The translations under genes and the position numbers were made by a program. Positions 1 to 8,426 of a DNA stretch of 64,000 nucleotides are shown piece by piece. Every line of letters starts with the position of its first letter. Within the stretch, counting starts at the first letter, position 1. Source of the stretch: Clostridia bacterium. GTDB taxonomy: Bacteria > Bacillota > Clostridia > Oscillospirales > Acutalibacteraceae. The notes below the pieces were generated by a model, which saw nothing but the letters and a program-made list of their open reading frames with translations, searched no databases and was not told the origin of the DNA. The stretch lies in contig JAFXGM010000018.1 in the NCBI GenBank assembly GCA_017513195.1, positions 124,001 to 188,000 on the forward strand, in the 5' to 3' direction.

Positions 1-47
1 AATAAAACAAAAACAAACGTTAAAATAATTGATATAAACTTTTTCAT
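1..47 (-). CDS. N-terminus of an exported protein, cut by the window edge
   Basis: An ATG at 47 opens a leftward frame that stays open to the window edge. The 15 visible residues begin MKK and continue as a hydrophobic run (FISIILTFVFVL), which looks like a signal peptide or lipoprotein leader. An AGGGGA Shine-Dalgarno lies about 7 bases upstream. No lipobox or mature domain is visible, so the function is unknown. The gene is divergent from rsmD. Confidence 0.6.
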   Translation of the reverse strand, partial: MKKFISIILTFVFVL

Positions 48-158
48 ATTAAAATCCCCTTTCGTAAGTAATACTAATTCGACAATCAAAAGGTTGCATT
101 CCTTTTTAGAATTATATAGTACATACAATAAAAAATCAACTTTAATCAAAATTAACTG

Positions 159-188
159 TTGACAAAACACCCCATTTAGTGCGATAAT
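159..188 (+). promoter_or_regulatory. sigma-A promoter of the rsmD operon
   Basis: TTGACA at 159-164 and GATAAT at 183-188 are separated by 18 bases, about 44 bases before the rsmD start. No other feature was recognised in 48-158, which is AT-rich and should also hold the promoter of the divergent gene at the left edge. Confidence 0.75.
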
Positions 189-231
189 ATGCTTGGTATT
201 TTATGTACATAGACTGTGAGGTTATCTTTAA

Positions 232-786
232 ATGCGTGTTATTACCGGTACTGCCCGTGGAAAAAGATTGGTTACCGTAGCAGGTAATGATATTGTTCGT
301 CCTACAGGCGAAAAGGTAAAAGAAGCGCTTTTTAGTTCCATTCAGTTTGATATTGAAGGCAGACGTGTACTTGATTTATTTGCGGGTAGCGGTCAACTTG
401 GTATTGAGGCTCTAAGCCGCGGTGCCGAAAGTGCCACTTTTGTTGATATAAACGATGCTTCACTGAAGGCCGTAAGACAAAATCTTGATAACACAGGTTT
501 AACCGCTAATGCCGAGGTATGTAAAAGTGATTACAGTACCTTTGCTCTTCGATGCACGCAAAAGTTTGATATTGCATTTCTTGATCCACCCTATCAAGCC
601 GGTATACTAGAAAACGCGGTGTCAAAGGTTATTCCGCTTATGAGTGAATATGGCAAAATATTTTGTGAGCATCCAACCGAATTAAAATTACCCGAAAAAA
701 TTGACACCTTTATAGTTAAAAAGGTTTATCGTTACGGTAAAACACTTGTTACTGTTTACCAAAAGGATGTGGCAGATAATGAATAA
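232..786 (+). CDS. rsmD: 16S rRNA (guanine966-N2)-methyltransferase RsmD
   Basis: This SAM-dependent methyltransferase modifies G966 of 16S rRNA during 30S assembly in the cytoplasm. The 184-residue length is normal for the family. The SAM-binding loop DLFAGSG lies at residues 48-54 and the N6/N2-methylase catalytic motif DPPY at 118-121. The early TGTARGK stretch is typical of RsmD/YhhF. A GTGAGG Shine-Dalgarno precedes the ATG. The stop codon overlaps the coaD start by 8 bases, so the two genes are translationally coupled; the rsmD-coaD pair is a common Firmicutes arrangement. The family call is secure. Confidence 0.95.
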   Translation: MRVITGTARGKRLVTVAGNDIVRPTGEKVKEALFSSIQFDIEGRRVLDLFAGSGQLGIEALSRGAESATFVDINDASLKAVRQNLDNTGLTANAEVCKSDYSTFALRCTQKFDIAFLDPPYQAGILENAVSKVIPLMSEYGKIFCEHPTELKLPEKIDTFIVKKVYRYGKTLVTVYQKDVADNE

Positions 787-1270
787 ACGTATTGCCGTAT
801 GTCCCGGTAGCTTTGACCCAATTACAATGGGACATCTTGATATTATCACTCGCGCGGCAGCAATGTTTGACGAACTTATTGTAGTCGTTATGAATAACGC
901 AAGCAAAAAATACACCTTTTCCCCTTCTGAACGCAAACAAATGATTGAAAAGTGTGTTACAGATTTACCAAACGTCAAGGTTGATATTGACGATGGCTTG
1001 CTTGCAGACTACGCAGCCGAACAAAACGCATGCGCTATAGTAAAGGGTTTACGCGCTATGTCTGATTTTGAATATGAATTTCAGATGGCGCTTACCAATA
1101 AAAAACTTAACCCCAATGTGGAAACATTGTTTCTTACCACAAGCGCTCAAAATATGTATTTGAGTTCAAGTATGGTAAAGCAGATAGCCGATATGGGCGG
1201 AGATGTCAGTGATTTTCTTCCCGAGGTTATCCACGATGATGTTTTAAAAAGAATATCGTCTAAAAATTAA
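779..1270 (+). CDS. coaD: phosphopantetheine adenylyltransferase
   Basis: CoaD transfers AMP from ATP to 4'-phosphopantetheine, the penultimate step of coenzyme A synthesis. The 163-residue protein starts with the nucleotidyltransferase signature GSFDPITMGHL at residues 10-20, including the (T/H)xGH nucleotide-binding motif. The second nucleotide-binding segment, LSSSMVK, is close to the C-terminus. I chose the ATG at 779 because AAGGATG lies just upstream and the protein then begins directly with the beta strand before GSFDP; a longer frame extends upstream without support. The start lies inside the end of rsmD. Confidence 0.95.
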   Translation: MNKRIAVCPGSFDPITMGHLDIITRAAAMFDELIVVVMNNASKKYTFSPSERKQMIEKCVTDLPNVKVDIDDGLLADYAAEQNACAIVKGLRAMSDFEYEFQMALTNKKLNPNVETLFLTTSAQNMYLSSSMVKQIADMGGDVSDFLPEVIHDDVLKRISSKN

Positions 1271-1302
1271 ACTTTAAAATAAATAACGGAGGATGAACTA
1301 AA

Positions 1303-1758
1303 ATGACACTTGACGAATTACTAGAACAGTTTGATGAGGTACTTGACAGCGGTATTAAAATTCCAGGAAAGAAATCTGTAGTAGATATTGAAAAGCTCCG
1401 CGCAGTTGTTGATGACATACGTCTTAACATTCCAAGCGAAATCAAACAGGCTCGCGGCATTGTTGCTGACCGTGCCGACATTATAACCACAGCTAAACGT
1501 GAAGCTGACGGCATCATCCGCACAGCTGAAGAAAAAGCAAAGGCTATGGTAGCACAAGAAGAAATAGTTAAGATGGCTCAAGAAAAAGCTGCTGAAATTA
1601 TTTCTAACGCACAGGGCAAGGCAAAAGAAATGCGCCGCGCAGCACAAGACTTTGTTGACGATATTATGCGTCGTGCCGACGAAGGTCTTACCGCTAACCT
1701 TGGCGAAATTCGCAAAACACGCGCAGCACTTAAACAACAGACACCTGCAGCAAAATAA
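1303..1758 (+). CDS. alanine-rich coiled-coil protein of the coaD operon
   Basis: This is a soluble 151-residue protein with no membrane segment. Residues 1-45 look globular. From about residue 50 the sequence is a long charged heptad-rich helix dominated by Ala, Glu, Lys and Arg, resembling the stalks of ATP-synthase subunit b/H and DivIVA-like proteins. Small coiled-coil proteins of this kind commonly follow coaD in Clostridia, but I know no demonstrated function. A strong GGAGG (about 1288-1292) precedes the ATG, and the gene ends just before a terminator, so it is the last gene of the rsmD-coaD transcript. Annotation as an ATPase subunit would be over-reading the coiled coil. Confidence 0.8.
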   Translation: MTLDELLEQFDEVLDSGIKIPGKKSVVDIEKLRAVVDDIRLNIPSEIKQARGIVADRADIITTAKREADGIIRTAEEKAKAMVAQEEIVKMAQEKAAEIISNAQGKAKEMRRAAQDFVDDIMRRADEGLTANLGEIRKTRAALKQQTPAAK

Positions 1759-1772
1759 TTTACTCAAAATTT

Positions 1773-1803
1773 AAAACCGTAGTCATAATGGCTACGGTTT
1801 TTC
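1773..1803 (+). terminator. Rho-independent terminator of rsmD-coaD operon
   Basis: A 10-bp perfect stem (1773-1782 with 1792-1801) has a 9-base loop and runs into T residues. Read leftwards it also has an A/T-rich tail, so it may back up termination from fba. Confidence 0.85.
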
Positions 1804-1815
1804 TTTATATAAATT

Positions 1816-1846
1816 AACAGCACCTGCAATAAGCAGATGCTGTTTT
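1816..1846. terminator. second, bidirectional terminator hairpin
   Basis: AACAGCA-c-CTGC at 1816-1827 pairs with GCAG-a-TGCTGTT at 1833-1844, with one mismatch. T-rich tracts lie on both sides. It sits between the convergent coaD operon and fba and probably terminates fba. Confidence 0.75.
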
Positions 1847-1859
1847 TTGTTTTTTAAAA

Positions 1860-2723
1860 TTATGCTTTGCCTACCGAACCAAAGAGTTCCATCTTTTCTT
1901 TTACAGTAGCCTTAATAGCTTCAAAGCCCGGTGCTAAAAGCTTACGTGGGTCAAAGCCCTTGCCCTGAAGGTCTTTGCCTGCTTCAATATACTTACGTGT
2001 AGCATCAGCAAAGCTTAGTTGACATTCGGTATTTACGTTGATTTTAGAAACGCCTAACGAAATAGCCTTTTGAATCATTTCTGCAGGAATACCCGTACCA
2101 CCGTGTAAAACGAGTGGCATATCACCTGTAAGCTGCTGGATAGCATCAAGTGTATCAAAACTAAGTCCTGCCCAATTTTCAGGATACTTACCGTGAATAT
2201 TACCAATACCTGCAGCAAGCATTGTAACGCCTAAATCAGCAATCATTTTGCACTCATTAGGATCAGCACATTCGCCTGCGCCAACAACGCCGTCTTCTTC
2301 ACCACCGATAGAACCAACTTCTGCTTCAAGTGAAAGGCCAAGCTCATCACAAATGCCAACAAGTTCCTTTGTCTTTTCAATGTTTTCTTCGATTGGATAG
2401 TGTGAACCGTCAAACATTACAGAAGAAAAACCTGCTGCAATGCACTTTTTAGCGCCTTCATAGCTGCCGTGGTCAAGATGAAGAGCAACAGGTACTGTAA
2501 TACCAAGATCTTCAATCATAGCCTTAACCATATCTGCTACAGTTTTAAAGCCGCACATATATTTACCCGCACCTTCAGACACACCCAAAATAACCGGTGA
2601 GTTCTGTTCTTGTGCAGTAAGAAGAATAGCCTTGGTCCATTCAAGATTATTGATATTGAACTGACCAACAGCATATTTGCCTGCCTTTGCTTTTGTAAGC
2701 ATTTCTTTTGCTGATACTAACAT
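1860..2723 (-). CDS. fba: class II fructose-bisphosphate aldolase
   Basis: This enzyme cleaves fructose-1,6-bisphosphate to DHAP and glyceraldehyde-3-phosphate in glycolysis and runs in reverse in gluconeogenesis. The 287 residues match the FbaA/GatY-type class II family. Visible motifs are HLDHGS with a zinc-ligand histidine and the catalytic Asp, then EAEVGSIGGEEDG, a second zinc histidine in GNIHG, the LHGGTGIP phosphate-binding loop and the INVNTE signature. The ATG at 2723 has GGAGG 11 bases upstream. It is transcribed alone between a terminator and its own promoter. Tagatose-bisphosphate aldolase is a possible side identity in this superfamily, but the sequence looks like housekeeping FBA. 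Confidence 0.95.
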   Translation of the reverse strand: MLVSAKEMLTKAKAGKYAVGQFNINNLEWTKAILLTAQEQNSPVILGVSEGAGKYMCGFKTVADMVKAMIEDLGITVPVALHLDHGSYEGAKKCIAAGFSSVMFDGSHYPIEENIEKTKELVGICDELGLSLEAEVGSIGGEEDGVVGAGECADPNECKMIADLGVTMLAAGIGNIHGKYPENWAGLSFDTLDAIQQLTGDMPLVLHGGTGIPAEMIQKAISLGVSKINVNTECQLSFADATRKYIEAGKDLQGKGFDPRKLLAPGFEAIKATVKEKMELFGSVGKA

Positions 2724-2762
2724 TTTTTATGTCCTCCAAAAGTTAAAAAATTTTACCAAAAT

Positions 2763-2791
2763 ATTGTATAATAATTATATGCCAAAATCAA
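2763..2791 (-). promoter_or_regulatory. sigma-A promoter of fba
   Basis: On the minus strand TTGATT (2791-2786) and TACAAT (2768-2763) are 17 bases apart, about 40 bases before the fba start. Confidence 0.6.
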
Positions 2792-2815
2792 GTATAAATT
2801 ATAGCATTTTATAAC

Positions 2816-3649
2816 TTAAATTTCTTTTGTGTCTTCTGGTGGCGTTTCTAATAGTTCCGGATTGCTAAGATATTTACGCATTGTGCGAAAAGCCATAGCA
2901 AAATAACCACCCGACGCAATGCGCTCGTCCATAGTAACACCTATTGGCATACATTTTTCAAAAACAATTTCGCCGCCCTTGCGCTTTGCTACCTCACGTG
3001 TGTTACCCATAGCAAAGAACACGCTTGTTGTACCAAATTCGTAGCAGTGGTGATAAATATGATTTGTTCTAATTGATGCAAGATTAGTAAGACCTAAGCT
3101 CATATGGAACGGTGACATATCTATAACAGACTTTGGCAACCAACCGTGCTTATCCATCCATTTGAATAATTTTACAGCAAATGGCAAAAGTCCCGGAATG
3201 CTAAGCAAGAATTTCATAATCTTCTCTGTGCCGTTCTTTTCGGGTGTTTCACGATTTTCAGCAACATATTTGTTTACAATGTCGTTAACTTCAAAAATAG
3301 TATTATCTTCACTAAAATACATTTTTGACATTGTTCCGTTGTCTAAATCACCGGGCTTTAAAACAACCATACCCACAGCAATTTCATTACGTTGATAAAT
3401 CTTTTTATTAACAACAAAACGATTAAGCTCGGGGAACTTTTTCATTGTACGAATGTATGCCGCAAGTATAACACTCATATGGCTGATATTAATTCCCTGC
3501 TGGCGTTTTTTACCTAAATATTCCTTGATTGGCTCAATAGGAATATCAATAGTAGTCATATTCATTGAATCGACGCGCTTATCCATAATATAAGCTGCGA
3601 TTTTATGCATTGGGTCTGCGTTTCTAACTCTTTTACCGTCAGCCCTCAT
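2816..3649 (-). CDS. 2-oxo-acid dehydrogenase acyltransferase (CAT)-fold protein lacking the catalytic His
   Basis: The 277 residues fit the chloramphenicol acetyltransferase/E2 catalytic fold without lipoyl or subunit-binding domains. The N-terminal part carries the E2-like segment ending in LAAYIRTMKKFPELNR, and the C-terminal part has the beta strand and helix around MPIGVTMDERIASGG. In E2 enzymes this last loop is DHRxxDG, which supplies the catalytic histidine. Here the His is Glu and the DG is altered, so ordinary acyl transfer is doubtful. There are no E1 or E3 neighbours. The start at 3649 has AAAGGTGG upstream. Likely a structural or repurposed member; true substrate unknown. Confidence 0.75.
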   Translation of the reverse strand: MRADGKRVRNADPMHKIAAYIMDKRVDSMNMTTIDIPIEPIKEYLGKKRQQGINISHMSVILAAYIRTMKKFPELNRFVVNKKIYQRNEIAVGMVVLKPGDLDNGTMSKMYFSEDNTIFEVNDIVNKYVAENRETPEKNGTEKIMKFLLSIPGLLPFAVKLFKWMDKHGWLPKSVIDMSPFHMSLGLTNLASIRTNHIYHHCYEFGTTSVFFAMGNTREVAKRKGGEIVFEKCMPIGVTMDERIASGGYFAMAFRTMRKYLSNPELLETPPEDTKEI

Positions 3650-3723
3650 AAATTACCACCTTTAAAAAATATTTGATTAATTCTATCACATATTCGACAA
3701 AAAAACAAGGTTTTTTTAACAAA

Positions 3724-4641
3724 TTATGAACTGTACCTCGTTACAAATTCTGCTATTTGTTTTTGAATGTTTTGTGTGTCTTTTAAAAAACTTACACCAT
3801 GATCGGCATCATCTACTAAGCATATATATTTTTCGGCAACTGCCGCTTGGTATGATTGCTCAGTCATCTCGCAAGGAACAAAGCCGTCACATTTTCCGTG
3901 GATAAAAAATATGGGTATATTTGATTGTGATAAAGCAGTTATGGTATCAATTTCATCAAGACTAAATTTACCATATATTTTGCAACCAATATTTAGTAGC
4001 GGTAATATCAGCGTAGCGTTTATCTTAAAAGACACACGTGCAACCTTTTTAATAATGTCCGAAGCTGAGGTAAAACCACAATCTGCAATTATTCCTCGAA
4101 CGTTATTGGGCAAATTAAGGTTTGATGCCATCATAACGGTTGAAGCGCCCATTGAAATACCGCTTAAAAAAATATTTTTAGGCGCATAATGTCTATTAAC
4201 AAATTCGGACCATTTAACAACGTCATGACGTTCTTTTATGCCGTAAGTAATAAGCTTACCCTCGCTTTCACCACTGGCGCGTTGATCTACAATAAGAACG
4301 TTAAGCCCCATATCAATATAGTATTTCACGGCACAAGCAAAATCAAATCTACCGTCTGAACGATAACCATGGAAAAGTATTATTGTTGAAACGGAATCAT
4401 TATCAAAATACTTGCCGGCAAGTTTTAAATTATCATAACTTTTTGTAAAAACCCTTTTGCTTTTATAACTGTCAATATATTTAAATCCTATTTCAAATTG
4501 TTCTTTATATTGAGAGAGCGATTTGGAATCTAAGTCAATCAGTCGCACGTTATTACGCACAAAAGCAGTCTTAAATCCCCATATAAGCCCTAAAACAATA
4601 AATAGCAACAATGCCGAAATAACTGCAATAATCCAAATCAT
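3724..4641 (-). CDS. membrane-anchored alpha/beta hydrolase (S33-like serine hydrolase)
   Basis: Residues 1-25 form a single hydrophobic N-terminal anchor; the rest is a 280-residue alpha/beta hydrolase. The oxyanion-side motif LFHGYRSDG, a DQRASGES segment, and the nucleophile elbow GISMGAS (Gly-x-Ser-x-Gly) are present. They are followed by the acid in HGKCDGFVP and the histidine in DDADHG, so the Ser-Asp-His triad is complete. Related proteins are annotated as S33 aminopeptidase-like or YqkD-like hydrolases of unknown substrate. The catalytic domain probably faces outward, but topology cannot be fixed from sequence alone. It is a monocistronic gene, divergent from tsaE. Confidence 0.85.
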   Translation of the reverse strand: MIWIIAVISALLLFIVLGLIWGFKTAFVRNNVRLIDLDSKSLSQYKEQFEIGFKYIDSYKSKRVFTKSYDNLKLAGKYFDNDSVSTIILFHGYRSDGRFDFACAVKYYIDMGLNVLIVDQRASGESEGKLITYGIKERHDVVKWSEFVNRHYAPKNIFLSGISMGASTVMMASNLNLPNNVRGIIADCGFTSASDIIKKVARVSFKINATLILPLLNIGCKIYGKFSLDEIDTITALSQSNIPIFFIHGKCDGFVPCEMTEQSYQAAVAEKYICLVDDADHGVSFLKDTQNIQKQIAEFVTRYSS

Positions 4642-4712
4642 ATTAACACCTCTTTTGCTACAATGATAACATATTTATTTAAAATAATAAACTATAAATT
4701 TAATTTATGCAA

Positions 4713-4741
4713 TTGACAGTATCTTTAATGTGTGATAAAAT
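4713..4741 (+). promoter_or_regulatory. sigma-A promoter of tsaE-tsaB-rpiB-upp
   Basis: TTGACA (4713-4718) and TAAAAT (4736-4741) are 17 bases apart. The -10 element overlaps an alternative GTG codon at 4732, which argues that translation starts further down at the TTG at 4777. Confidence 0.85.
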
Positions 4742-4776
4742 TTGATAAAATCCGGCTTGAAAGGAGAATTTATAAA

Positions 4777-5208
4777 TTGAATAGTGTTTTTGTGTCAAAT
4801 TCTCCTGCCCAGACAAGAGAAATTGCCAAGCAGTTAGCTTCTGCCCTAACAGGCGGAGAAGTACTTGCTTTTTACGGCGATTTAGGTCAAGGTAAAACCT
4901 GTTTTGTAACAGGTCTTGCTGATGGACTTGACTTTAAAGGCGAGGTTTCGTCCCCTACTTTTGCAATAATTAACGAATATTTGGGCGGCAGACTCGATTT
5001 ATATCATTTTGATATGTATCGCGTAAGCGGTTGGGACGACCTATATTCCACAGGCTATTTTGAATATATGGAATCTGGCGGCGTTTTGGCTATTGAGTGG
5101 AGTGAAAATATTGAAAATGCTCTTCCTGATAATACAATTCGTATAACAATAAAGCGACTTAGTGAAACAAGCCGCGAAATAACTATTGACCGAGGTGATG
5201 CAGTATGA
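4777..5208 (+). CDS. tsaE: tRNA threonylcarbamoyladenosine biosynthesis ATPase TsaE
   Basis: TsaE is the ATPase that drives the TsaB-TsaD complex making t6A37 in ANN-decoding tRNAs. The Walker A motif GDLGQGKT is at residues 34-41, followed by the switch region SSPTFAIINEY and the family motif FDMYR. With the TTG start at 4777 the protein has 143 residues, normal for TsaE. That start has AAAGGAG 10 bases upstream. The in-frame GTG at 4732 lies inside the promoter -10 and would add an unconserved leader. The stop overlaps the tsaB ATG as ATGA, so the pair is coupled. Confidence 0.93.
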   Translation: MNSVFVSNSPAQTREIAKQLASALTGGEVLAFYGDLGQGKTCFVTGLADGLDFKGEVSSPTFAIINEYLGGRLDLYHFDMYRVSGWDDLYSTGYFEYMESGGVLAIEWSENIENALPDNTIRITIKRLSETSREITIDRGDAV

Positions 5209-5915
5209 AAATTTTAAGTATTGAATGTTCTGCTACACCCGCATCGTGCGCAATTATTGAAGATGGTAAAATCAAAGCAAGTTCTTTTATAAACGCTAAG
5301 CTTACCCATTCCCAGACGCTTATGCAAATGATTATTAATACTCTTGATAATTCGGCAACAAAACTTTGCGATATAGATAGCATAGCCATTGCCGTAGGTC
5401 CCGGTTCTTTTACAGGCCTTCGTATTGGTATAAGTGCTGTAAAGGGTCTTGCTGCACCAAATGATATACCATGCATTCCGGTTTCAACACTTGACGGTAT
5501 GGCACAGGTATTTATTGACCGCGACTGTATTGTATGCGCTGTTATGGATGCAAGATGTAATCAGTTTTACAACGCATTATTTGAAATCAAGGGCGGTGTA
5601 ATAACCCGTCTTTGCGATGATAGAGCATTAATGTGCAACGAATTAAAGCAGGATATTACAAAAATATCTCCTGAACAAAAGATTATTATTTGCGGCGATG
5701 GTGCAGATTTATTTTATAAAAGCGTAAATGATATGCCAAACGTTTTTGTTGCACCCGAAGTTTTAAAATTACAGTCGGCTGTCGGCGTTGGGATGTATGC
5801 ATATAGAAATATAGATACCATATCTACAGTATCACCAAATGATTTATTACCAACCTATCTTCGCCTGCCCCAAGCAGAACGCGAATTAAAAGCAAAAACG
5901 GAGGACAAAAAATGA
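5205..5915 (+). CDS. tsaB: tRNA threonylcarbamoyladenosine biosynthesis protein TsaB
   Basis: TsaB is the inactive ASKHA-fold partner of TsaD in t6A synthesis. The 236 residues open with a beta strand and ECS, and carry the diagnostic GPGSFTGLRIG loop after about residue 60, then the STLDGMAQ segment. The length and the tsaE neighbour agree with the assignment. It overlaps tsaE at its start and rpiB at its end by 4 bases each, so tsaE, tsaB and rpiB are translated as a coupled set. No tsaD is present in this window. Confidence 0.94.
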   Translation: MKILSIECSATPASCAIIEDGKIKASSFINAKLTHSQTLMQMIINTLDNSATKLCDIDSIAIAVGPGSFTGLRIGISAVKGLAAPNDIPCIPVSTLDGMAQVFIDRDCIVCAVMDARCNQFYNALFEIKGGVITRLCDDRALMCNELKQDITKISPEQKIIICGDGADLFYKSVNDMPNVFVAPEVLKLQSAVGVGMYAYRNIDTISTVSPNDLLPTYLRLPQAERELKAKTEDKK

Positions 5916-6352
5916 AAATAGTAATTGGTTGTGACCACGGCGGTTTTGAACATAAAAACGCTATAGCCGAACATCTAAAAAACAGAGGATTTGAGGTTGT
6001 TGACTGTGGCATATACGAAAACAAATCGGTTGATTACCCTGATATTGCCGTAAAGGTTTGCGAGCAAATAACAAACGGCAATTGCCAGCGCGGTATTTTA
6101 GTTTGTGGTACCGGTATTGGTATGTCACTTGCGGCAAATAAGGTTAAAGGTATCCGCGCCGCTTGCTGTAGCGAGCATTTTAGCGCTAAATATACAAGGC
6201 TTCACAACGACTCTAACATTCTTTGCCTTGGCGGTAGAGTAATTGGTGTGGGCACCGCTATTGAGCTTGTGGATTTGTTTGTTGATACCGAATTTGAAGG
6301 CGGCAGACACCAAACAAGAGTAGACAAAATAACAGCTATAGAAAACAAATAA
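5912..6352 (+). CDS. rpiB: ribose-5-phosphate isomerase B
   Basis: RpiB interconverts ribose-5-phosphate and ribulose-5-phosphate in the pentose phosphate pathway. The 146-residue protein has the N-terminal phosphate-handling motif CDHGGFEHK and the active-site loop [14 protein letters not shown], which holds the catalytic Cys. GIRAA and [12 protein letters not shown] are also typical of RpiB/LacA. The RpiB-specific Cys favours ribose over galactose-6-phosphate isomerase. GGAGG lies 7 bases before the ATG. The rpiB-upp order is common in Firmicutes and links ribose phosphate supply with PRPP-dependent salvage. Confidence 0.94.
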   Translation: MKIVIGCDHGGFEHKNAIAEHLKNRGFEVVDCGIYENKSVDYPDIAVKVCEQITNGNCQRGILVCGTGIGMSLAANKVKGIRAACCSEHFSAKYTRLHNDSNILCLGGRVIGVGTAIELVDLFVDTEFEGGRHQTRVDKITAIENK

Positions 6353-6368
6353 TGTGGAGGTTTTAAAA

Positions 6369-7001
6369 ATGAAGGATAGCGTATTTGTAATGGACCATCC
6401 CCTTATTCAGCATAAACTTACAATTTTGCGTGACGAGCGCACGGGAACAAAGCAATTTCGTGAATTAGTAAGTGAAATCGCAATGCTAATGTGCTACGAG
6501 TCAACACGTGATTTACCACTTAAAGAGGTATCAACAAAAACCCCTATGATGACCGCAACAACCAAGGTGCTTGCAGGCAGAAAAATGGCTTTTGTGCCGA
6601 TACTTCGTGCAGGTCTTGGTATGGTAGACGGTGTACTTAGTCTTATACCATCCGCAAAAGTTGGTCATATTGGTATGTACCGCGACCCCGAAACACATCA
6701 GCCGATTGATTACTATTGTAAATTACCTGCCGATTTATCAGAACGTGACGTATTTGTGCTTGACCCAATGCTTGCTACCGGTGGTAGTGCTATTGACGCG
6801 GTATCACGCATTAAAGAGTTTAACCCAAAAAGAATTAAATTTATGTGCATAATCGCGGCACCCGAAGGCATTGAAGCATTTACAAAAGCTCACCCAGATG
6901 TTCCTGTATATTGCGCAGGACTTGACGATTGCTTAAACGACCACGCATACATTCTACCGGGTCTTGGTGACGCGGGCGACCGTATTTTTGGTACAAAATA
7001 G
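6369..7001 (+). CDS. upp: uracil phosphoribosyltransferase
   Basis: Upp converts uracil and PRPP to UMP for pyrimidine salvage. The 210-residue protein carries the PRPP-binding loop [10 protein letters not shown], the LRAGLGM loop, and the uracil-binding C-terminus GLGDAGDR. I set the start at ATG 6369. GTG 6354 is in frame, but the GGAGG at 6356-6360 lies within that extension and is ideally placed for 6369. It is the last gene of the tsaE operon and ends 10 bases before a strong terminator. Confidence 0.95.
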   Translation: MKDSVFVMDHPLIQHKLTILRDERTGTKQFRELVSEIAMLMCYESTRDLPLKEVSTKTPMMTATTKVLAGRKMAFVPILRAGLGMVDGVLSLIPSAKVGHIGMYRDPETHQPIDYYCKLPADLSERDVFVLDPMLATGGSAIDAVSRIKEFNPKRIKFMCIIAAPEGIEAFTKAHPDVPVYCAGLDDCLNDHAYILPGLGDAGDRIFGTK

Positions 7002-7010
7002 TTAAAATTT

Positions 7011-7042
7011 ACCCTGTAAGGTTAATTCCTTACAGGGTTTGT
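7011..7042. terminator. terminator between convergent upp and radA
   Basis: An 11-bp perfect stem (7011-7021 with 7028-7038) with a 6-base loop is followed by a T-rich run. It can act in both directions because radA ends at 7044 on the other strand. Confidence 0.85.
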
Positions 7043-7043
7043 T

Positions 7044-8420
7044 TTATCTTATAATAGATAACGCTTCTTTTATGTTTTTTACACCGATTAGCTCGATACC
7101 GTCAGGCTTTTTGGTGATTTGTTTTATACAGCTTTTGGGTAACACACACTGTGTAAAGCCAAGACGCGCCGCCTCGTTTACACGTGCTTGCATACGCGAT
7201 ACACTGCGTATTTCGCCCGAAAGTCCAACCTCGCCAAATGCAATTAGCTTTTCGTCAAGCGGAGTATCGCGAAGTCCTGATACAAGCGCCATACATACAG
7301 CCAAATCACACGCAGGCTCGTCAAGTCGCATACCACCGACAACGTTTAAATAGGTATCAAGATTCGAAAAATAAAGCCCTTGTCGCTTTTCAAGAATTGC
7401 AAGTAAAAGATTAAGACGGTTATAATCAAAGCCGTTTGACATACGACGCGGATTACCAAAACCCGTTGTGGTAACGAGTGCTTGAACCTCAGAAAGTATA
7501 GGTCTTGTACCCTCTATAACGCAGGTAATGCACGCACCCGATACGTTGCTCATTCTGCCGGACAGCAGCATGGCCGACGGATTTTCAACCTCACATAGTC
7601 CCGTGTCACGCATTTCAAAAACACCGATTTCATTAGTAGAGCCAAAACGATTTTTAATAGCACGTAATATACGGTACGACTGATTGCGTTCGCCCTCAAA
7701 ATAAAGCACGGTGTCAACGATATGCTCTAACACCTTTGGTCCTGCAATATCGCCGCCCTTGTTTACATGGCCAACAATAAATATTGGAATACCAAGCGAT
7801 TTACCCGTGCGTAGCAGTATATTGGTAGATTCTCTAACCTGAACTATACTACCTGCCGAAGAAGATAGCTCACTGATTTGTAGCGTTTGAATAGAGTCAA
7901 TCATTACAAGGTCGGGCTTCTCTGCCATAACATACTCGCAAATGGCCTGTGTATCGGTTTCGCTCATTATGGTAACATTGTCGCCCTCAACGCCCAAACG
8001 CTTTGCACGAAGCTTTATCTGCACTGCAGATTCCTCGCCTGAAACATATAATATTTTTAAGTCATCACGCATACTCTCACATATTTGTAACAGTATGGTT
8101 GATTTACCGATACCGGGGTCACCGCTAAGTAGCACCACCGAGCCTTTTACAATACCGCCACCAAGCACGCGGTCAAGCTCGCTGATTTTTGTTGTGTAGC
8201 GTTGTTCATCGGTTATATTTATTTGAGAAAGTGTTTTAGCGCCCGATATAACCTTTTTAACCGATGTTGATGTCATTGTTCCAACTGCGGCTTTTTTGTC
8301 GGCAATAACCTCCTCTTCAAGTGTGTTCCACTCGTTACAATTTGGGCATTGCCCCATCCATTTGGGTGATTCATATCCGCATTCTTGACATACATAAACC
8401 GTTTTTATTTTTCCTGCCAT
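7044..8420 (-). CDS. radA: DNA repair protein RadA/Sms
   Basis: RadA is a hexameric helicase-like recombinase that extends D-loops in homologous recombination. The 458 residues show the expected order. An N-terminal zinc finger has CQECGY and CPNCNEW. A RecA-like ATPase follows with Walker A GDPGIGKST at about residue 95. The RadA-specific KNRFGST motif is present, and the C-terminal domain is Lon-protease-like and non-catalytic. It lies 6 bases downstream of cwlD, so the two may share a transcript; this is unusual as cwlD is a sporulation gene. Confidence 0.96.
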   Translation of the reverse strand: MAGKIKTVYVCQECGYESPKWMGQCPNCNEWNTLEEEVIADKKAAVGTMTSTSVKKVISGAKTLSQINITDEQRYTTKISELDRVLGGGIVKGSVVLLSGDPGIGKSTILLQICESMRDDLKILYVSGEESAVQIKLRAKRLGVEGDNVTIMSETDTQAICEYVMAEKPDLVMIDSIQTLQISELSSSAGSIVQVRESTNILLRTGKSLGIPIFIVGHVNKGGDIAGPKVLEHIVDTVLYFEGERNQSYRILRAIKNRFGSTNEIGVFEMRDTGLCEVENPSAMLLSGRMSNVSGACITCVIEGTRPILSEVQALVTTTGFGNPRRMSNGFDYNRLNLLLAILEKRQGLYFSNLDTYLNVVGGMRLDEPACDLAVCMALVSGLRDTPLDEKLIAFGEVGLSGEIRSVSRMQARVNEAARLGFTQCVLPKSCIKQITKKPDGIELIGVKNIKEALSIIR

Positions 8421-8426
8421 ATATTT

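Noticed and set aside
4732..4776. GTG start for tsaE at 4732
   Set aside because: It lies inside the -10 region of a strong promoter, and the TTG at 4777 has an ideal AAAGGAG.
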